Shown here piece after piece: positions 54,036 to 63,425 of a stretch of 64,000 nucleotides of DNA. The position numbers and the translations under genes were made by a program. Below the pieces are notes generated by a model that worked only from the letters and a program-made list of their open reading frames with translations, did not search any database and was not told where the DNA came from. The stretch's first letter is position 1; each line of letters opens with the position of its first letter. Source of the stretch: an uncultured Gemmataceae bacterium (GTDB lineage Bacteria > Planctomycetota > Planctomycetia > Gemmatales > Gemmataceae); NCBI GenBank assembly GCA_937923405.1, contig CALDUY010000001.1, positions 161,900-225,899 on the forward strand. The letters are read 5' to 3'.

Positions 54036-55427
54036 TTAGCCAAGAGCCAGCACCTCCTCGCGCTCCGGGGCGCGGACGTCGGGGAACCCCTGTGCTAAGA
54101 GCGCGGCGGTCAAGGCCTCAGACTGGCTCGGCTCGCCGTGAACCAAGCGAACGTGCTTCGTCGCTCCCAGAGCTGGAGCTAACAGCGCTGCGAAATCCGC
54201 CTGGTCCGCATGCCCGGAGAAACCGTTCACTTCGACCACTTCGATCCACTTGTTCCAAGTGCGACCGTGAAAGCGGACATTGGGTTTTGGCTCCAGCAGC
54301 TGTCCGCCGAGTGATCCCGGAGCCTGGTAGCTGACAAGCACGAGACTCGATCGAGGATCGTCGACGTGCTGCTTGAGATGCTGAATAATTCGTCCCCCTT
54401 CGCACATGCCGCCCGAAGCGACGATCACGCAGGGATCCGGCTGGGTCGAGCGATACCACGCTTCATCAGCGGAGAGGAGGTATTCCACTTCGATTTCTTC
54501 CGCGTCCGGGGCCAAGTAATCGGCATAGTCGTCGCAAACGAGATCGATCTCGGCGGCCAACGGACTATCGACGTAGAGCGGCAACCGCGGCAAGACGCCC
54601 TCGGCCATCCAGCGCCGCAGGTAGTGAACGACGATTTGGGTGCGGCCCAGACTGAACGCCGGAATCAACACCTTGCCGCCTCGCGCCGCCGTCCGGCGAA
54701 CGACGTCGGCCATCTTTGCGGCCATCCCCTCGATCGTATCGTGGGGTTTGCCGCCGTAGGTGCTTTCGCAAATGATCAGGTCTCCCGCTGGAACATTGGA
54801 TGGCGGCGGAAGATACGACAGCCCACGTCGTCCCAAATCGCCGGTGAACGTAACCCGATACTCGCGGCCAGCGTGCTGCAAGGTCAACGAGGTGATCGCC
54901 GAGCCAAGAAGATGCCCCGCGTCGATGAAACGGAGTTGGACGGCATCGTTGATCGTATAGGCGACATCATATTGAACCGTCATACACTGTTCGATGGCGG
55001 TGAACGCATCCTGACGGTTGTACAGAGGCCGCCGATCTCCTGGCCGTCGTGCCCCAGCGAGGCTGGCTACCTGAGCGTCGTCCTCCTGAATCCGCGCCGA
55101 ATCCGCAAGCATAATCGCGATGAGATCTTGCGTCGCTGGGGTGCAGTAGATCGGCCCAGTGAATCCCTGCCGCACCAAGTTGGGCAGATTGCCACAGTGA
55201 TCGATGTGGGCGTGACTGAGAACGACGGCATCAATCGAGGCCGGATCAAACGGAAAGTGGCGATTCCGCAGTCGCGCTTCCTCGCGCGGACCGCGATGCA
55301 GGCCGCAATCCAGTAACAAGCGATACGGCCCCACTTCGAGCAGGTGCATCGACCCAGTGACGGAACGTGTCGCTCCGAGGAAGGTTACGCGAGGAGTGAC
55401 CGAAGAGTGGGTTGCAGAGGCGTTCAT
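54036..55427 (-). CDS. MBL-fold beta-CASP RNA nuclease
   Basis: A 463-residue metallo-beta-lactamase/beta-CASP protein related to CPSF-type RNA endonucleases. The zinc motif SHAHIDHCGN (H72, H74, D76, H77) is followed by a second metal His in DAGHLLGSA and the Asp of TFTGDLG. Beta-CASP motifs appear in CESTYGG, ASGGMCEGGRI, and NGFSGHADQADF. Bacterial members cleave or trim RNA in the cytosol. The start ATG 55427 faces the divergent hydrolase gene; the frame has no upstream extension. Confidence 0.9.
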   Translation of the reverse strand: MNASATHSSVTPRVTFLGATRSVTGSMHLLEVGPYRLLLDCGLHRGPREEARLRNRHFPFDPASIDAVVLSHAHIDHCGNLPNLVRQGFTGPIYCTPATQDLIAIMLADSARIQEDDAQVASLAGARRPGDRRPLYNRQDAFTAIEQCMTVQYDVAYTINDAVQLRFIDAGHLLGSAITSLTLQHAGREYRVTFTGDLGRRGLSYLPPPSNVPAGDLIICESTYGGKPHDTIEGMAAKMADVVRRTAARGGKVLIPAFSLGRTQIVVHYLRRWMAEGVLPRLPLYVDSPLAAEIDLVCDDYADYLAPDAEEIEVEYLLSADEAWYRSTQPDPCVIVASGGMCEGGRIIQHLKQHVDDPRSSLVLVSYQAPGSLGGQLLEPKPNVRFHGRTWNKWIEVVEVNGFSGHADQADFAALLAPALGATKHVRLVHGEPSQSEALTAALLAQGFPDVRAPEREEVLALG

Positions 55428-55489
55428 ACAATCATTGTACCGCGAGTCGGCAAGTCTTCACAATTGACCTTGGACGACGGAGAGTCAAG

Positions 55490-56965
55490 ATGAGCCGTTT
55501 GGCAGGTGTTGTTCTGCTTATCGTGTCAGCTACGCCGACTCTGGCGCAGTCTTCGGCGAAGGAGAAGCTTGACCGCGAGGCGATGCGAACCACGATTCGT
55601 GCCGCCTTGCCCAAGTTTCAGGCTCCAGGGCTGGCCCTGGCCGTTGTTGTCGGCGAGGAGTCGTTCGTCGAAGGGTTTGGCGTCCGCGAGCTGGGTCGAG
55701 AAGCCGCCGTCACTCCCGACACTATCTTTGCCTTGGCCTCGCTGACCAAAGCATTCACTGCCGCCTCGATTGGCCTGCTCGTTGACGACGGCAAGGCCGA
55801 TTGGGACGATCCGGTTCGCAAACATCTGGACTGGTTTCGCCTGCACGATCCACTGGCCGATCGTGAGGTCACCTTACGCGATCTGTTATGTCACCGCACA
55901 GGACTGGCGCGGCACGACTACCTGTGGGCGCGTGCCCCTTGGTCGGTCGAAGAGAGCGTTCGCCGCATGGCCCATCTGGAGCCGACCCATTCCTTTCGTG
56001 CCCGCTACGAATACAACAACCTAGCCTACCTCGCCGCCGGTCTGGCCGTGGAAAAAACAGCCGGCCAACCCTGGCCTACGTTCGTTCAAAAACGTTTGCT
56101 CGAACCATTGGGCATGAACAACGCCGTCTTCACCGCTAGTCAGGCTCAAGCCCGACAAGCGGCTACGCCGCATCGCCGCGACCGCCGAACCGGCAAGCAC
56201 CACCCCATCGCGTGGTATCCCGACGACCAGCAGATCCGCGCCTCGGGGTCGCTCAAGGCTAGCGCTAGTGATCTGATACCGTGGCTACGGCTGCATCTGA
56301 ACGGTGGAATCCACGAAGGCAAACGGCTGTTGTCCGCCGAGGTCGTCGCCGAGATGCATCGCCCTCAGATCGTCGTGCCGCTTAGTCCGGCTCTGCAACG
56401 TCACAGTGAATCCACCCAGTCTAGCTACGGTCTGGGCTGGTTTGTACGGGACTATCGCGGCTGGGGAATGTTGGAACATGGCGGAGCCAACGAAGGATTC
56501 CGTGGCCGAGTTGTCCTGATCCCTCGGGCGAAGCTAGGCATCGCTCTACTGACCAATTGCGAGGAGACCCGATTAGTCGAGGCGTTGGCATACACGCTCG
56601 TCGATCAGATACTCGGGTTGAAGGAAGGCGGCTGGATCGAACAAGCTCAGAAACAGACAACGCCAAGTCGCAAGCCACCGACCGCAAAGAAGGGAACACA
56701 TCCCTCACGTGAACTGGAAGCGTATGCCGGCACCTACCGTGACCCCGCATATGGCGAATTACGCCTCCGCGTCAAGGATCGCCGCTTGCACCTGAGTTGG
56801 AGCAGCTTCCAGGTGCCATTGACACATTTCCATTACGACACATTTCAGATCTGCGAAGAGGCTATCTCGCTCGATCAGGAGTTACTAACGTTCAGCCTCA
56901 ATGCGGATGGCGAAGTCGCGCGAGTCCGCTTCTTGAACCGCACGTTTCATCGCGCGGTCAAATAA
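55490..56965 (+). CDS. Class C beta-lactamase-like serine hydrolase
   Basis: A 491-residue exported hydrolase. A signal peptide (LAGVVLLIVSATPTLA) precedes the penicillin-binding fold: S84-L-T-K87, Y175-N-N177 as YxN, and HGG in EHGGANEGF as the third motif. A C-terminal domain from about residue 400 (EAYAGTYRDPAYGELRLRV) is the DUF3471-like beta barrel common in this family. ATG 55490 has a CGGAGAG site; the longer frame starts without support. Likely a peptidase or esterase rather than an antibiotic-resistance enzyme. Confidence 0.9.
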   Translation: MSRLAGVVLLIVSATPTLAQSSAKEKLDREAMRTTIRAALPKFQAPGLALAVVVGEESFVEGFGVRELGREAAVTPDTIFALASLTKAFTAASIGLLVDDGKADWDDPVRKHLDWFRLHDPLADREVTLRDLLCHRTGLARHDYLWARAPWSVEESVRRMAHLEPTHSFRARYEYNNLAYLAAGLAVEKTAGQPWPTFVQKRLLEPLGMNNAVFTASQAQARQAATPHRRDRRTGKHHPIAWYPDDQQIRASGSLKASASDLIPWLRLHLNGGIHEGKRLLSAEVVAEMHRPQIVVPLSPALQRHSESTQSSYGLGWFVRDYRGWGMLEHGGANEGFRGRVVLIPRAKLGIALLTNCEETRLVEALAYTLVDQILGLKEGGWIEQAQKQTTPSRKPPTAKKGTHPSRELEAYAGTYRDPAYGELRLRVKDRRLHLSWSSFQVPLTHFHYDTFQICEEAISLDQELLTFSLNADGEVARVRFLNRTFHRAVK

Positions 56966-57011
56966 TCATTCCAGAAGTTGTCGTTTTTACGAGGCCGCCG
57001 CTTCGCACACG

Positions 57012-57054
57012 GATCAAGGCAGATCAAAATAGATATTTTTGATCTGCCTTGATC
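57012..57054. terminator. Bidirectional hairpin terminator between convergent genes
   Basis: A perfect 18-bp stem (57012-57029 with 57037-57054) and a 7-base loop, flanked by A-run and T-run sequence. An outer inverted repeat, CACGGATC at 57008-57015 and GATCCGTG at 57065-57072, brackets it. It lies between the plus-strand hydrolase and the minus-strand TIGR03067 gene. Confidence 0.75.
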
Positions 57055-57115
57055 TTTGCTCGTCGATCCGTGAGTCCCTGGCTTGTGTCCCAGTTACACC
57101 GGACACCTCGCCCAC

Positions 57116-57574
57116 TCATGGCTGGTGCAATCGTTTCCAAACGACGAGCATCAAGCCAGAATTGACGGTCGTCGTGAACTCCACCGGACGCGGCTTTTCC
57201 GGTTGAAGATGGCGGCAGATGGTGTAGGTGTCGCCTTGCAAGCGATAGATGCCGCGAAACAGTTTGCCCTGGTCGGCCCCATTAACCATGATCAGATCGA
57301 TCTCGGCGGGGGTAGTTGCCGGGTTCGTCTTGTAGGTGAACGCCACCTTTTGCTGGCCGAGATAAAACAGATACTCGTGCCCTCGAATCACCAGACGAGC
57401 TTCCTGGGTAGTGCCGACGGCGAAATCGTGTATGGCCAGCTTCTCACCGTTGATTTCGACCGACTGGAGTACCCAGGTACCATCGAGACGTTGGGGATTT
57501 TCGCCGGGCAGCTCTGCAGCGAACGCGCTAGTCCCCAGCAGTAGAACGATCAGCACCAGTGTTCGCGGTAGCAT
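57116..57574 (-). CDS. TIGR03067-domain exported protein
   Basis: A 152-residue planctomycete/Acidobacteria-type TIGR03067 protein. After a signal peptide (TLVLIVLLLGTSAFA) comes the family opening LDGTWVLQSVEINGEKL, then LVIRGHEYLF, AEIDLIMVNGADQGKLFRGIY with YRLQGDTYTICR, and RPVEFTT. The fold is a lipocalin-like beta barrel in predicted models of the family; function unknown. It lies 12 bases after the CxxC mini-protein gene on the same strand. Confidence 0.88.
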   Translation of the reverse strand: MLPRTLVLIVLLLGTSAFAAELPGENPQRLDGTWVLQSVEINGEKLAIHDFAVGTTQEARLVIRGHEYLFYLGQQKVAFTYKTNPATTPAEIDLIMVNGADQGKLFRGIYRLQGDTYTICRHLQPEKPRPVEFTTTVNSGLMLVVWKRLHQP

Positions 57575-57586
57575 GACTCACTCTCC

Positions 57587-57811
57587 TTACTCGGGAATGT
57601 TACCCGTGGAGGTATGGCAGTTGGCCTGTTCAGCGAGCGGTAGAACCATGGTGAAACCAGGCATGCAGTGCCAGCAACTGCTGGCGGGGGGACGCTCTTC
57701 CGAGAGGCGATGGCGACACGAGATGCAGATTCCGTGAGTGACGCCGGTCTCTGTCATCCCCGAAGGCTGCTCCAGCAGCTGCCCGCACCAGGCACAGCGT
57801 CTTAGCATCAT
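57587..57811 (-). CDS. CxxC zinc-binding mini-protein
   Basis: A 74-residue protein with paired CxxC motifs: CAWC near the N-terminus, GICISC in the middle (after THGICISCRHRL), and a later CWHC. The layout resembles small planctomycete and cyanobacterial proteins with C-x2-C ... THGIC-x2-C, perhaps zinc ribbons. GGAG lies seven bases before ATG 57811; a second ATG follows immediately. It is probably co-transcribed with the TIGR03067 gene. Function unknown. Confidence 0.7.
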   Translation of the reverse strand: MMLRRCAWCGQLLEQPSGMTETGVTHGICISCRHRLSEERPPASSCWHCMPGFTMVLPLAEQANCHTSTGNIPE

Positions 57812-58015
57812 GACGTTACTCCTTCACTCTAGGGCAAAAGAGCCGCAATCCTCGTGCCACGAAGAAGATGTTCGAGGAAAAAGGATCTCGACGAGGTGTT
57901 TTCTGCTCGAAACCACTCAGGGAAGTAGTCGTTCCAACCTGACGGTAGGGCGTCACGCGGGCAGAATCCGCACAGCGCGCGTGACGAATCGATACGTCCG
58001 CCAGGCGGCAGCTTG

Positions 58016-59485
58016 CTAGCCAAACACCGTGGCAAGGCGGGACTCGTCGAGGGGGCCAACGCGAGCGTCGACCTCGACCCCTTGCAGTCGCAAGATCGCT
58101 TGCCGGGTCAGCACACAGGCTCCGTAAAGCAGGTTACGAGCCACCGTCACGACCCGCCGATTGCGCCAGTCCTCCAGATAGGAGCCGCGCGTCCACTCGT
58201 TGAACGCCCCCATCGCCGGGCCGCACCACACCTGATAATCGACCTTCCGCGTCGGATCACCGGCATTGGCCCAACGCGACGACAGCCCCAGATACCAGCG
58301 GAATACCAGCGACATGCGATGCTTCGGTTCCTGAGCGGCTCGCTCTAGTTGGGCCGGATCGCGTGACTTCCAAAAGGCTTGCGTTTGCTCCCAGATCTCG
58401 TCGAACGTCGCTCGGAAGAGGGTTTTCTCCAGCTGCGACCGCTCGGCAGTAGGAATCGCCTCCAGGCTGGGATAGGTTCGATAGAGTTCGTACAGCTTGC
58501 GGGCGCGGAGAGCGAACATGGTGCCGCGCTTCAGCACCTGGACGTTGACGCCCATTTCAAACATGTCCGCAGCCGGAGCCATGATGACATCGGCTTGCTC
58601 GGCGGCGGCGAGCATCTCGCGAACCGCATCCGACGATCCCGACTCGCGACAGGCTTGGTTGATCGACCCCGTCAGCACATAGGCCGCGCCCATCTGAAAG
58701 GCCGCCGCCACCGAGGCCGGCGTGGCAATACCGCCTGCCGCTCCGACACGCAACGGCGTTTCGTAGCGATACTGCTGTTGCAGTCGATCGCGCAGGGCCA
58801 GCAACGTCGGCAACAGCGTGATGAACGGTCGATTGTCAGTGTGGCCCCCGGAGTCGGCTTCCGCGGTCAGATCCTGAGCCACCGGAATGCGACGAGCCAA
58901 TTCCACCTGTTCAGAGGTCAAATGTCCTTGACGCATCAGTTCGGTCAGGTAGCGTTCGGGGGGTGGCGAGAAAAACCGAGTCGCCACCTCAACGCGCGAG
59001 ACTTTCCCGATGATTCGGTTCGGCGTGACGATCCGCCCATTAGCCAGATGAATCCCCGCGGTGCGGTAGCGAATCACCGGCAAGGTCAGGTCGAGGAACG
59101 CCGACGCCTCGACCAAGTGAACCCCACGCCGCAAGTACAGTTCGACGAGAGCGGCTTCCAACTTCGGCTCATGCGGACTGTGGATCAGATTGAAGCCGTA
59201 GGGCAACTGGGGCACGGCGGTCTGCACACGGTCGATGGCCTGCTCAACGCGATCCAATGCTAAGCCGGCAGCTCCGAAGAAGCCGAGCATCCCGCCCCGC
59301 GCCATCGCCACCACGATGTCCGTCGAGCCGATGCCGTTGGCCATCGCTCCGGCCAGGTAGGCATAGCGCAAACGATGATCGTGGAGAAACCCCGCATCAC
59401 CGAGTTGGTCCGGACAAACCGCCGGCGCGAACGCTGTTCCCATTTGCAGTGGGCGGCGCAGGTCGAGCAAATCCTCGTGTGTCAA
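58016..59485 (-). CDS. PfaD-like FMN-dependent enoyl reductase/2-nitropropane dioxygenase family protein
   Basis: A 489-residue TIM-barrel flavoprotein. The order AGAMANGIGSTDIVVAMARGGMLGFFGAAGL, then LPYGFNLIHSPHEPKLE, and EADSGGHTDNRPFITLLP matches PfaD, the separate enoyl reductase of polyunsaturated fatty acid synthases (residues about 44-74, 95-111, 210-227). GAAGGIATPASVAAAF and YVLTGSINQACRESG follow. No PfaA, PfaB or PfaC gene is nearby. The protein may serve a synthase encoded elsewhere or an independent reaction. The start is ATG 59485. Confidence 0.87.
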   Translation of the reverse strand: MTHEDLLDLRRPLQMGTAFAPAVCPDQLGDAGFLHDHRLRYAYLAGAMANGIGSTDIVVAMARGGMLGFFGAAGLALDRVEQAIDRVQTAVPQLPYGFNLIHSPHEPKLEAALVELYLRRGVHLVEASAFLDLTLPVIRYRTAGIHLANGRIVTPNRIIGKVSRVEVATRFFSPPPERYLTELMRQGHLTSEQVELARRIPVAQDLTAEADSGGHTDNRPFITLLPTLLALRDRLQQQYRYETPLRVGAAGGIATPASVAAAFQMGAAYVLTGSINQACRESGSSDAVREMLAAAEQADVIMAPAADMFEMGVNVQVLKRGTMFALRARKLYELYRTYPSLEAIPTAERSQLEKTLFRATFDEIWEQTQAFWKSRDPAQLERAAQEPKHRMSLVFRWYLGLSSRWANAGDPTRKVDYQVWCGPAMGAFNEWTRGSYLEDWRNRRVVTVARNLLYGACVLTRQAILRLQGVEVDARVGPLDESRLATVFG

Positions 59486-59670
59486 GGCTTCTCCTTCGGG
59501 GTTAAACCGATCAATCGGGCCTGGAAGTTATGATACAACCCACGCAGCTTGCCTGGCCGGTTCAGTTTGCCGATTAATCCGGAGTTACTGGCCCATGCCT
59601 GTTGCTCGCGGAGCGGCTCTCGGGATACACTGGGGGTGCAGTAGTCCCGCCGTCGTTGTAGGAGACATGC

Positions 59671-60489
59671 ATGAGTCGGGTCGTCTTCGTGGTGCTTACG
59701 ACTGTACTGGCGACACTTCTTGGCTGTAGCCGAGAAGAGGTTCCAGACACGCCAAATGTTCTGGTAATCGGCTCGCGTGGCATGATCCCGCTGATGGCCG
59801 ACATCACCCAGCGCTTCCACGAAAAGCATCCGGGCATTCGCGTCGACTTTGAACCCTCTCTGGGCGATCGAGCTATTGCCGACACTCGCGCTGGACTCGC
59901 CGACATTGGGCTGATTGGTCGAGCCTTGCGTCCCGAGGAGATCGGCGTCCGCAGCCACGTCCTGGCCCGTGACGGCATTGTGTTCGGTGTCAACCGCGTC
60001 AACGAGATTCCGCCGTTGCAGGAGACCCATCTCGTCGGCATTCTGACCCGCGTGTATACCAGTTGGAAAGACGTTGGCGGCAGCGATCGCCCGATCATCA
60101 TCGTCGGCCCCGGCGAGGGGCGAGCGATTCGCGACGTGTTGATCGAGCAGTTTGCCTTACGCCAGCCGCAGTTGCGCCCAGAGCCAGCGATCGGCAATAG
60201 TAAGTTGGTCTGGGAGTCGGTCGCCGCACAGCCTGCGGCTCTGGGGTACGGCTCACTGGCGGCGGCGGTCACCTTCGACAACAAGCAAGAGATTCGCTTG
60301 TTGCCTTTCCACGGTGTCGCTCCAACCTTGGAGAACGTCCGCAATCGAACCTATCCGCTGGTTCGCCCGTTGGTGTTGTTGACCCGAGATCAGCCGAACC
60401 CCAACGTCCAGTTGGTACTCGACTTCGCCCTGTCTGAGCAATGTCACGATCTGATCGAAAAGTATGGCTTTATTCCAGGGCCACCTTGA
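59671..60489 (+). CDS. PstS-like substrate-binding lipoprotein
   Basis: A 272-residue type II periplasmic binding protein. A lipoprotein signal ends in LLGC with Cys19. The domain opens with VLVIGSRGMIPLMADITQRF and continues ADIGLIGRALRPEE, GILTRVYTSWKDVGG and ALGYGSLAAAV, all in register with phosphate-binding PstS-like proteins. No ABC permease or ATPase adjoins it. The CobW gene starts 12 bases after its stop. The ligand may be phosphate or another oxyanion. Confidence 0.85.
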   Translation: MSRVVFVVLTTVLATLLGCSREEVPDTPNVLVIGSRGMIPLMADITQRFHEKHPGIRVDFEPSLGDRAIADTRAGLADIGLIGRALRPEEIGVRSHVLARDGIVFGVNRVNEIPPLQETHLVGILTRVYTSWKDVGGSDRPIIIVGPGEGRAIRDVLIEQFALRQPQLRPEPAIGNSKLVWESVAAQPAALGYGSLAAAVTFDNKQEIRLLPFHGVAPTLENVRNRTYPLVRPLVLLTRDQPNPNVQLVLDFALSEQCHDLIEKYGFIPGPP

Positions 60490-60501
60490 GATTCACCACC
60501 G

Positions 60502-61599
60502 ATGAGACCACTACGATTTATCATGCTCGGCGGCTTTCTTGGCGCGGGCAAAACCACGACGTTGGCTCGACTAGCCAGTCACTACCAGGCCCAGGGATTG
60601 AAGGTCGCCCTCGTGACCAACGATCAGGCCCAGGATCTCGTCGATACCAACTTTCTGCGCTCCCGCGGTTTCGCTGTCGAGGAAGTCGCCGGAGCCTGCT
60701 TCTGCTGTCGCTTCGACGAGTTAGTCGATAAGGTCCGCTCACTGGAAGCGGCCAACCGTCCCGACGTGCTGCTCGCTGAACCGGTCGGTAGCTGCACCGA
60801 CCTAGTCGCCACAGTTGTACAGCCGTTGCGCGACTTGTACGGGCATCGGTTCGAGGTGGCTCCCTACGCAGTGCTGTTCAAACCCAGTCACGGGCTGAAA
60901 ATCCTCAAAGGAGAATCCGGAGGAGGATTCTCGCCTAAAGCCGAGTATATCTTCCGCAAACAACTAGAGGAAGCCGACGCCATCGTCATCAATCGGCTCG
61001 ACGAACTCACGCCCAAACTGACCGCCGAACTGTTCGAGTTGGTCGAGCGAGCGTTTCCCACCACGCCGGTGTTGAAGATGTCGGCGAAGACCGGCGAGGG
61101 GTTCGAACTATTCGCCGCTTTTCTGGAGCAAGAGGGAACATTTGGTCGCAAGATTCTCGACATCGACTACGACATCTACGCCGAAGGCGAGGCCGAGTTG
61201 GGCTGGCTCAATGCAGGCTTCACGGTCACGGCAACGACCCCTTTCGCCCTGGACGATCTGCTGCTCGAATTGATCGAACGGTTGCGCGGCTCGCTGAGTG
61301 GCGAGGTGGCCCATCTCAAGGCGATCGGTTTGGGCGAAACCTCCTTTGCCGTGGCCAACCTGATCGCTTCGGCGGCGGCTGCCGAATTGTCGATGTCGTG
61401 CCGAAATACGACAAGCGAGATCGAGTTAATCGTGAATGCTCGCGTGGCGACCGATCCCGCTCAGCTAGAGTCGGAAGTCACGCAATTGGTGCCAGCAGTG
61501 TGCCAGAAATTCGGAGCGACGGCGGAGTTGTGCTCGCTGCAAAGTTTTCGTCCGGGCCGCCCCACGCCGACCCATCGTTACGCCAAGGCGAAGGCGTGA
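60502..61599 (+). CDS. CobW/COG0523 family G3E GTPase
   Basis: A 365-residue metallochaperone-type GTPase. Walker A GGFLGAGKTTT starts at residue 10; the metal-binding CxCC site is C66-F-C68-C69; LLAEPVGSCTDL and VINRLDEL (the NKxD-like site reads NRLD) follow. CobW-family proteins deliver zinc, cobalt or other metals. It is 12 bases after the PstS-like lipoprotein gene, a pairing that hints at metal or anion handling. The C-terminal CobW domain appears degenerate. Confidence 0.9.
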   Translation: MRPLRFIMLGGFLGAGKTTTLARLASHYQAQGLKVALVTNDQAQDLVDTNFLRSRGFAVEEVAGACFCCRFDELVDKVRSLEAANRPDVLLAEPVGSCTDLVATVVQPLRDLYGHRFEVAPYAVLFKPSHGLKILKGESGGGFSPKAEYIFRKQLEEADAIVINRLDELTPKLTAELFELVERAFPTTPVLKMSAKTGEGFELFAAFLEQEGTFGRKILDIDYDIYAEGEAELGWLNAGFTVTATTPFALDDLLLELIERLRGSLSGEVAHLKAIGLGETSFAVANLIASAAAAELSMSCRNTTSEIELIVNARVATDPAQLESEVTQLVPAVCQKFGATAELCSLQSFRPGRPTPTHRYAKAKA

Positions 61600-61618
61600 A
61601 GCCGCCCCAGTCGGGGTT

Positions 61619-62023
61619 TCATGAACTGGTGCTGTCAGGTTCACGACGAAAAATGATGCAGAGTCGTTCGGGATCATCGCCCGGGGGAAAGGCGCGGAAC
61701 CGTTCGGGGTTGCCCGGCTCGGCCGGCGACCAGATCAGATGGTGGCCGTCGAATTCATAGATCGCCAGGGCCGTTTTTCCCCGGTGCGGTTCGGGGCCTT
61801 CGTGAATGTGCAAATCCATCGCGCGGGGGCGGTTGGTTGGATCAAGCGTGAAAGTGCCGACGTAGATGTCGCCACTGCGGAACCGCATGGTGAAATGCTG
61901 GCCCGAGATGAGCAGCTGCGCTTCGCGCGGACCAGAAAGATATATCCAAGATCCTTGAAGTCGTTCTAGATCACGTCGTGCTGCTTCCTCGCGGATATGC
62001 TCTCGGTCAATCATAGCAGTCAC
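61619..62023 (-). CDS. TIGR03067-like protein without signal peptide
   Basis: A 134-residue protein related to the TIGR03067 protein at 57116: LERLQGSWIYLSGPREAQ, LLISGQHFTMRF, TLDPTNRPRAMDLHI and GKTALAIYEFDGHHLIW follow the family order. GTG 62023 is chosen because GGAGG lies seven bases upstream; a longer version from ATG 62089 would add a hydrophobic N-terminus (LLFLGSWFGGIAVTAM) and cannot be excluded. Function unknown. Confidence 0.75.
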   Translation of the reverse strand: MTAMIDREHIREEAARRDLERLQGSWIYLSGPREAQLLISGQHFTMRFRSGDIYVGTFTLDPTNRPRAMDLHIHEGPEPHRGKTALAIYEFDGHHLIWSPAEPGNPERFRAFPPGDDPERLCIIFRREPDSTSS

Positions 62024-62315
62024 GGCAATTCCTCCAAACCAGGAACCGAGGAAGAGAAGTCGATTTCCGCCATTACGGATCTTCGACACAACGGCTACAA
62101 CAGGTCCGGCATTCTAGTCGGAGATCATACTCTTTCCTTCGGCCCGATCAAATGAAAAACTCGCTAATCTCAGGCAGTATCTCCCTGTTCAAAAGCCAGA
62201 TTCGTTCCAGTAATAAAGATTGATTCGTCGGAGGCAAGATAGAGAATCCTTAACGTCCCCTCCTCGGGTTCGGCCCAACGGCCATAGGGAGTGTCTTTCC
62301 TGATTGTTACTCACT

Positions 62316-63425
62316 TTACTCCAACTGGCTCATCGCGGTAACGAAGCGACGCGCCGAGCCAGTGACACTCAGTTGACACAGATGCAAACGCACCGGAGAA
62401 CGCGGAAACGTCAGGGTACGAGGTCGTCCCGTCCCCGGGTAGACCAGCACCGCCTGCGATGCGCCGAGCAATCCCGCATAGGCGAGGATCTGATACAGAT
62501 CGGCGCTCTCTGGTCCTTGGGGCGAAAGCCGTTTCCACTTGGCATCGAGCACGATTCGAGTCGAGTCACTCTGCCACACTGTCACGTCAGGACGAACGAG
62601 GATGCCTGGTTCGCCAACCTGATACGTTTCCTGGTAGCGTGCCGACTCTCCAAACGCGGTCTTCGCAGCGCGATAGACGTAGCGCTCGAACCAGCGTTCC
62701 AGCGAGATCACCAGGGAGGTGTTCGTCTTCACCGAACTACCGGCCAAGCCGACGAGCAATAGACACAACTCGACCAGCGAGCGGTACTCTTGTGGGACTG
62801 GCTCCCGCGCCAGACTCAGCACAATTTCGGGGGACAAATCGATCGGCTGCACCAGCTCATAGAGCGACAACGCTCGGCTTAGCCGTTGCCGGCCCACAAG
62901 GGAAATCAACGGGGATTGTTGTAGACGCATCGCCAGCGATTTGGGCACCTGATTGCAGGGCAAATCGACGGTGAACTCATCGAGTCGGCTGTGCAGTTCG
63001 GTGCGGGGCAATGGTTGGCGCAGCTGTGCTGTCAGATCGAGCGCGCCAAGCAAGCGCGGTCCCTGATACGCTCGTTGTCGATAACCGCGCTGCAGCCCCG
63101 CCGAGGCTCGCTCGATCATTCGTCGAGCTAATTCGTCGACGAGCTGCTCCAGCACCTGATTGGTCGGAGTCAGTCCGGGAACCACCGACGTCACCTCTTC
63201 CATAAAAAGTAGTTTGGAGATCGCTATTTTGCTATCGATAGTGATGCGGCGTCTCGGGGTAAGGATCACTCCAACGATGCCTCGCGGCGTTATCTGCCAG
63301 CAATGCTGTTTGGTCGTCGGACGCAGTTCCAGGTACTCACGATGCTGTTGGAGCAGGTATTGCACTTCGTCTGGCGCGAGCCGACAGATTCGGCTTCGGC
63401 GATCCCGCAAGCAAAGCAGCTTCAT
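62316..63425 (-). CDS. McrC-like protein (orphan)
   Basis: A 369-residue protein of the McrC family, the partner of McrB in modification-dependent restriction. The N-terminal region carries RRITIDSKIAISKLLFM and the C-terminal nuclease core has LVRPDVTVW (D280) and IVLDAKWK (D294, K296), a PD-(D/E)xK site. McrB, the AAA GTPase that normally precedes McrC, is absent upstream within the window. The gene borders an AT-richer, IS-containing edge. It may be a remnant or a family member with a distant partner. Confidence 0.85.
   Translation of the reverse strand: MKLLCLRDRRSRICRLAPDEVQYLLQQHREYLELRPTTKQHCWQITPRGIVGVILTPRRRITIDSKIAISKLLFMEEVTSVVPGLTPTNQVLEQLVDELARRMIERASAGLQRGYRQRAYQGPRLLGALDLTAQLRQPLPRTELHSRLDEFTVDLPCNQVPKSLAMRLQQSPLISLVGRQRLSRALSLYELVQPIDLSPEIVLSLAREPVPQEYRSLVELCLLLVGLAGSSVKTNTSLVISLERWFERYVYRAAKTAFGESARYQETYQVGEPGILVRPDVTVWQSDSTRIVLDAKWKRLSPQGPESADLYQILAYAGLLGASQAVLVYPGTGRPRTLTFPRSPVRLHLCQLSVTGSARRFVTAMSQLE

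Noticed and set aside
57951..57986. Inverted repeat CGTCACGCG/CGCGTGACG as operator
   Set aside because: An 18-base loop and no link to a regulator gene; too weak to call.
62304..62762. 152-residue plus-strand frame opposite mcrC
   Set aside because: Antisense to the nuclease core of McrC, whose motifs fix the coding strand.
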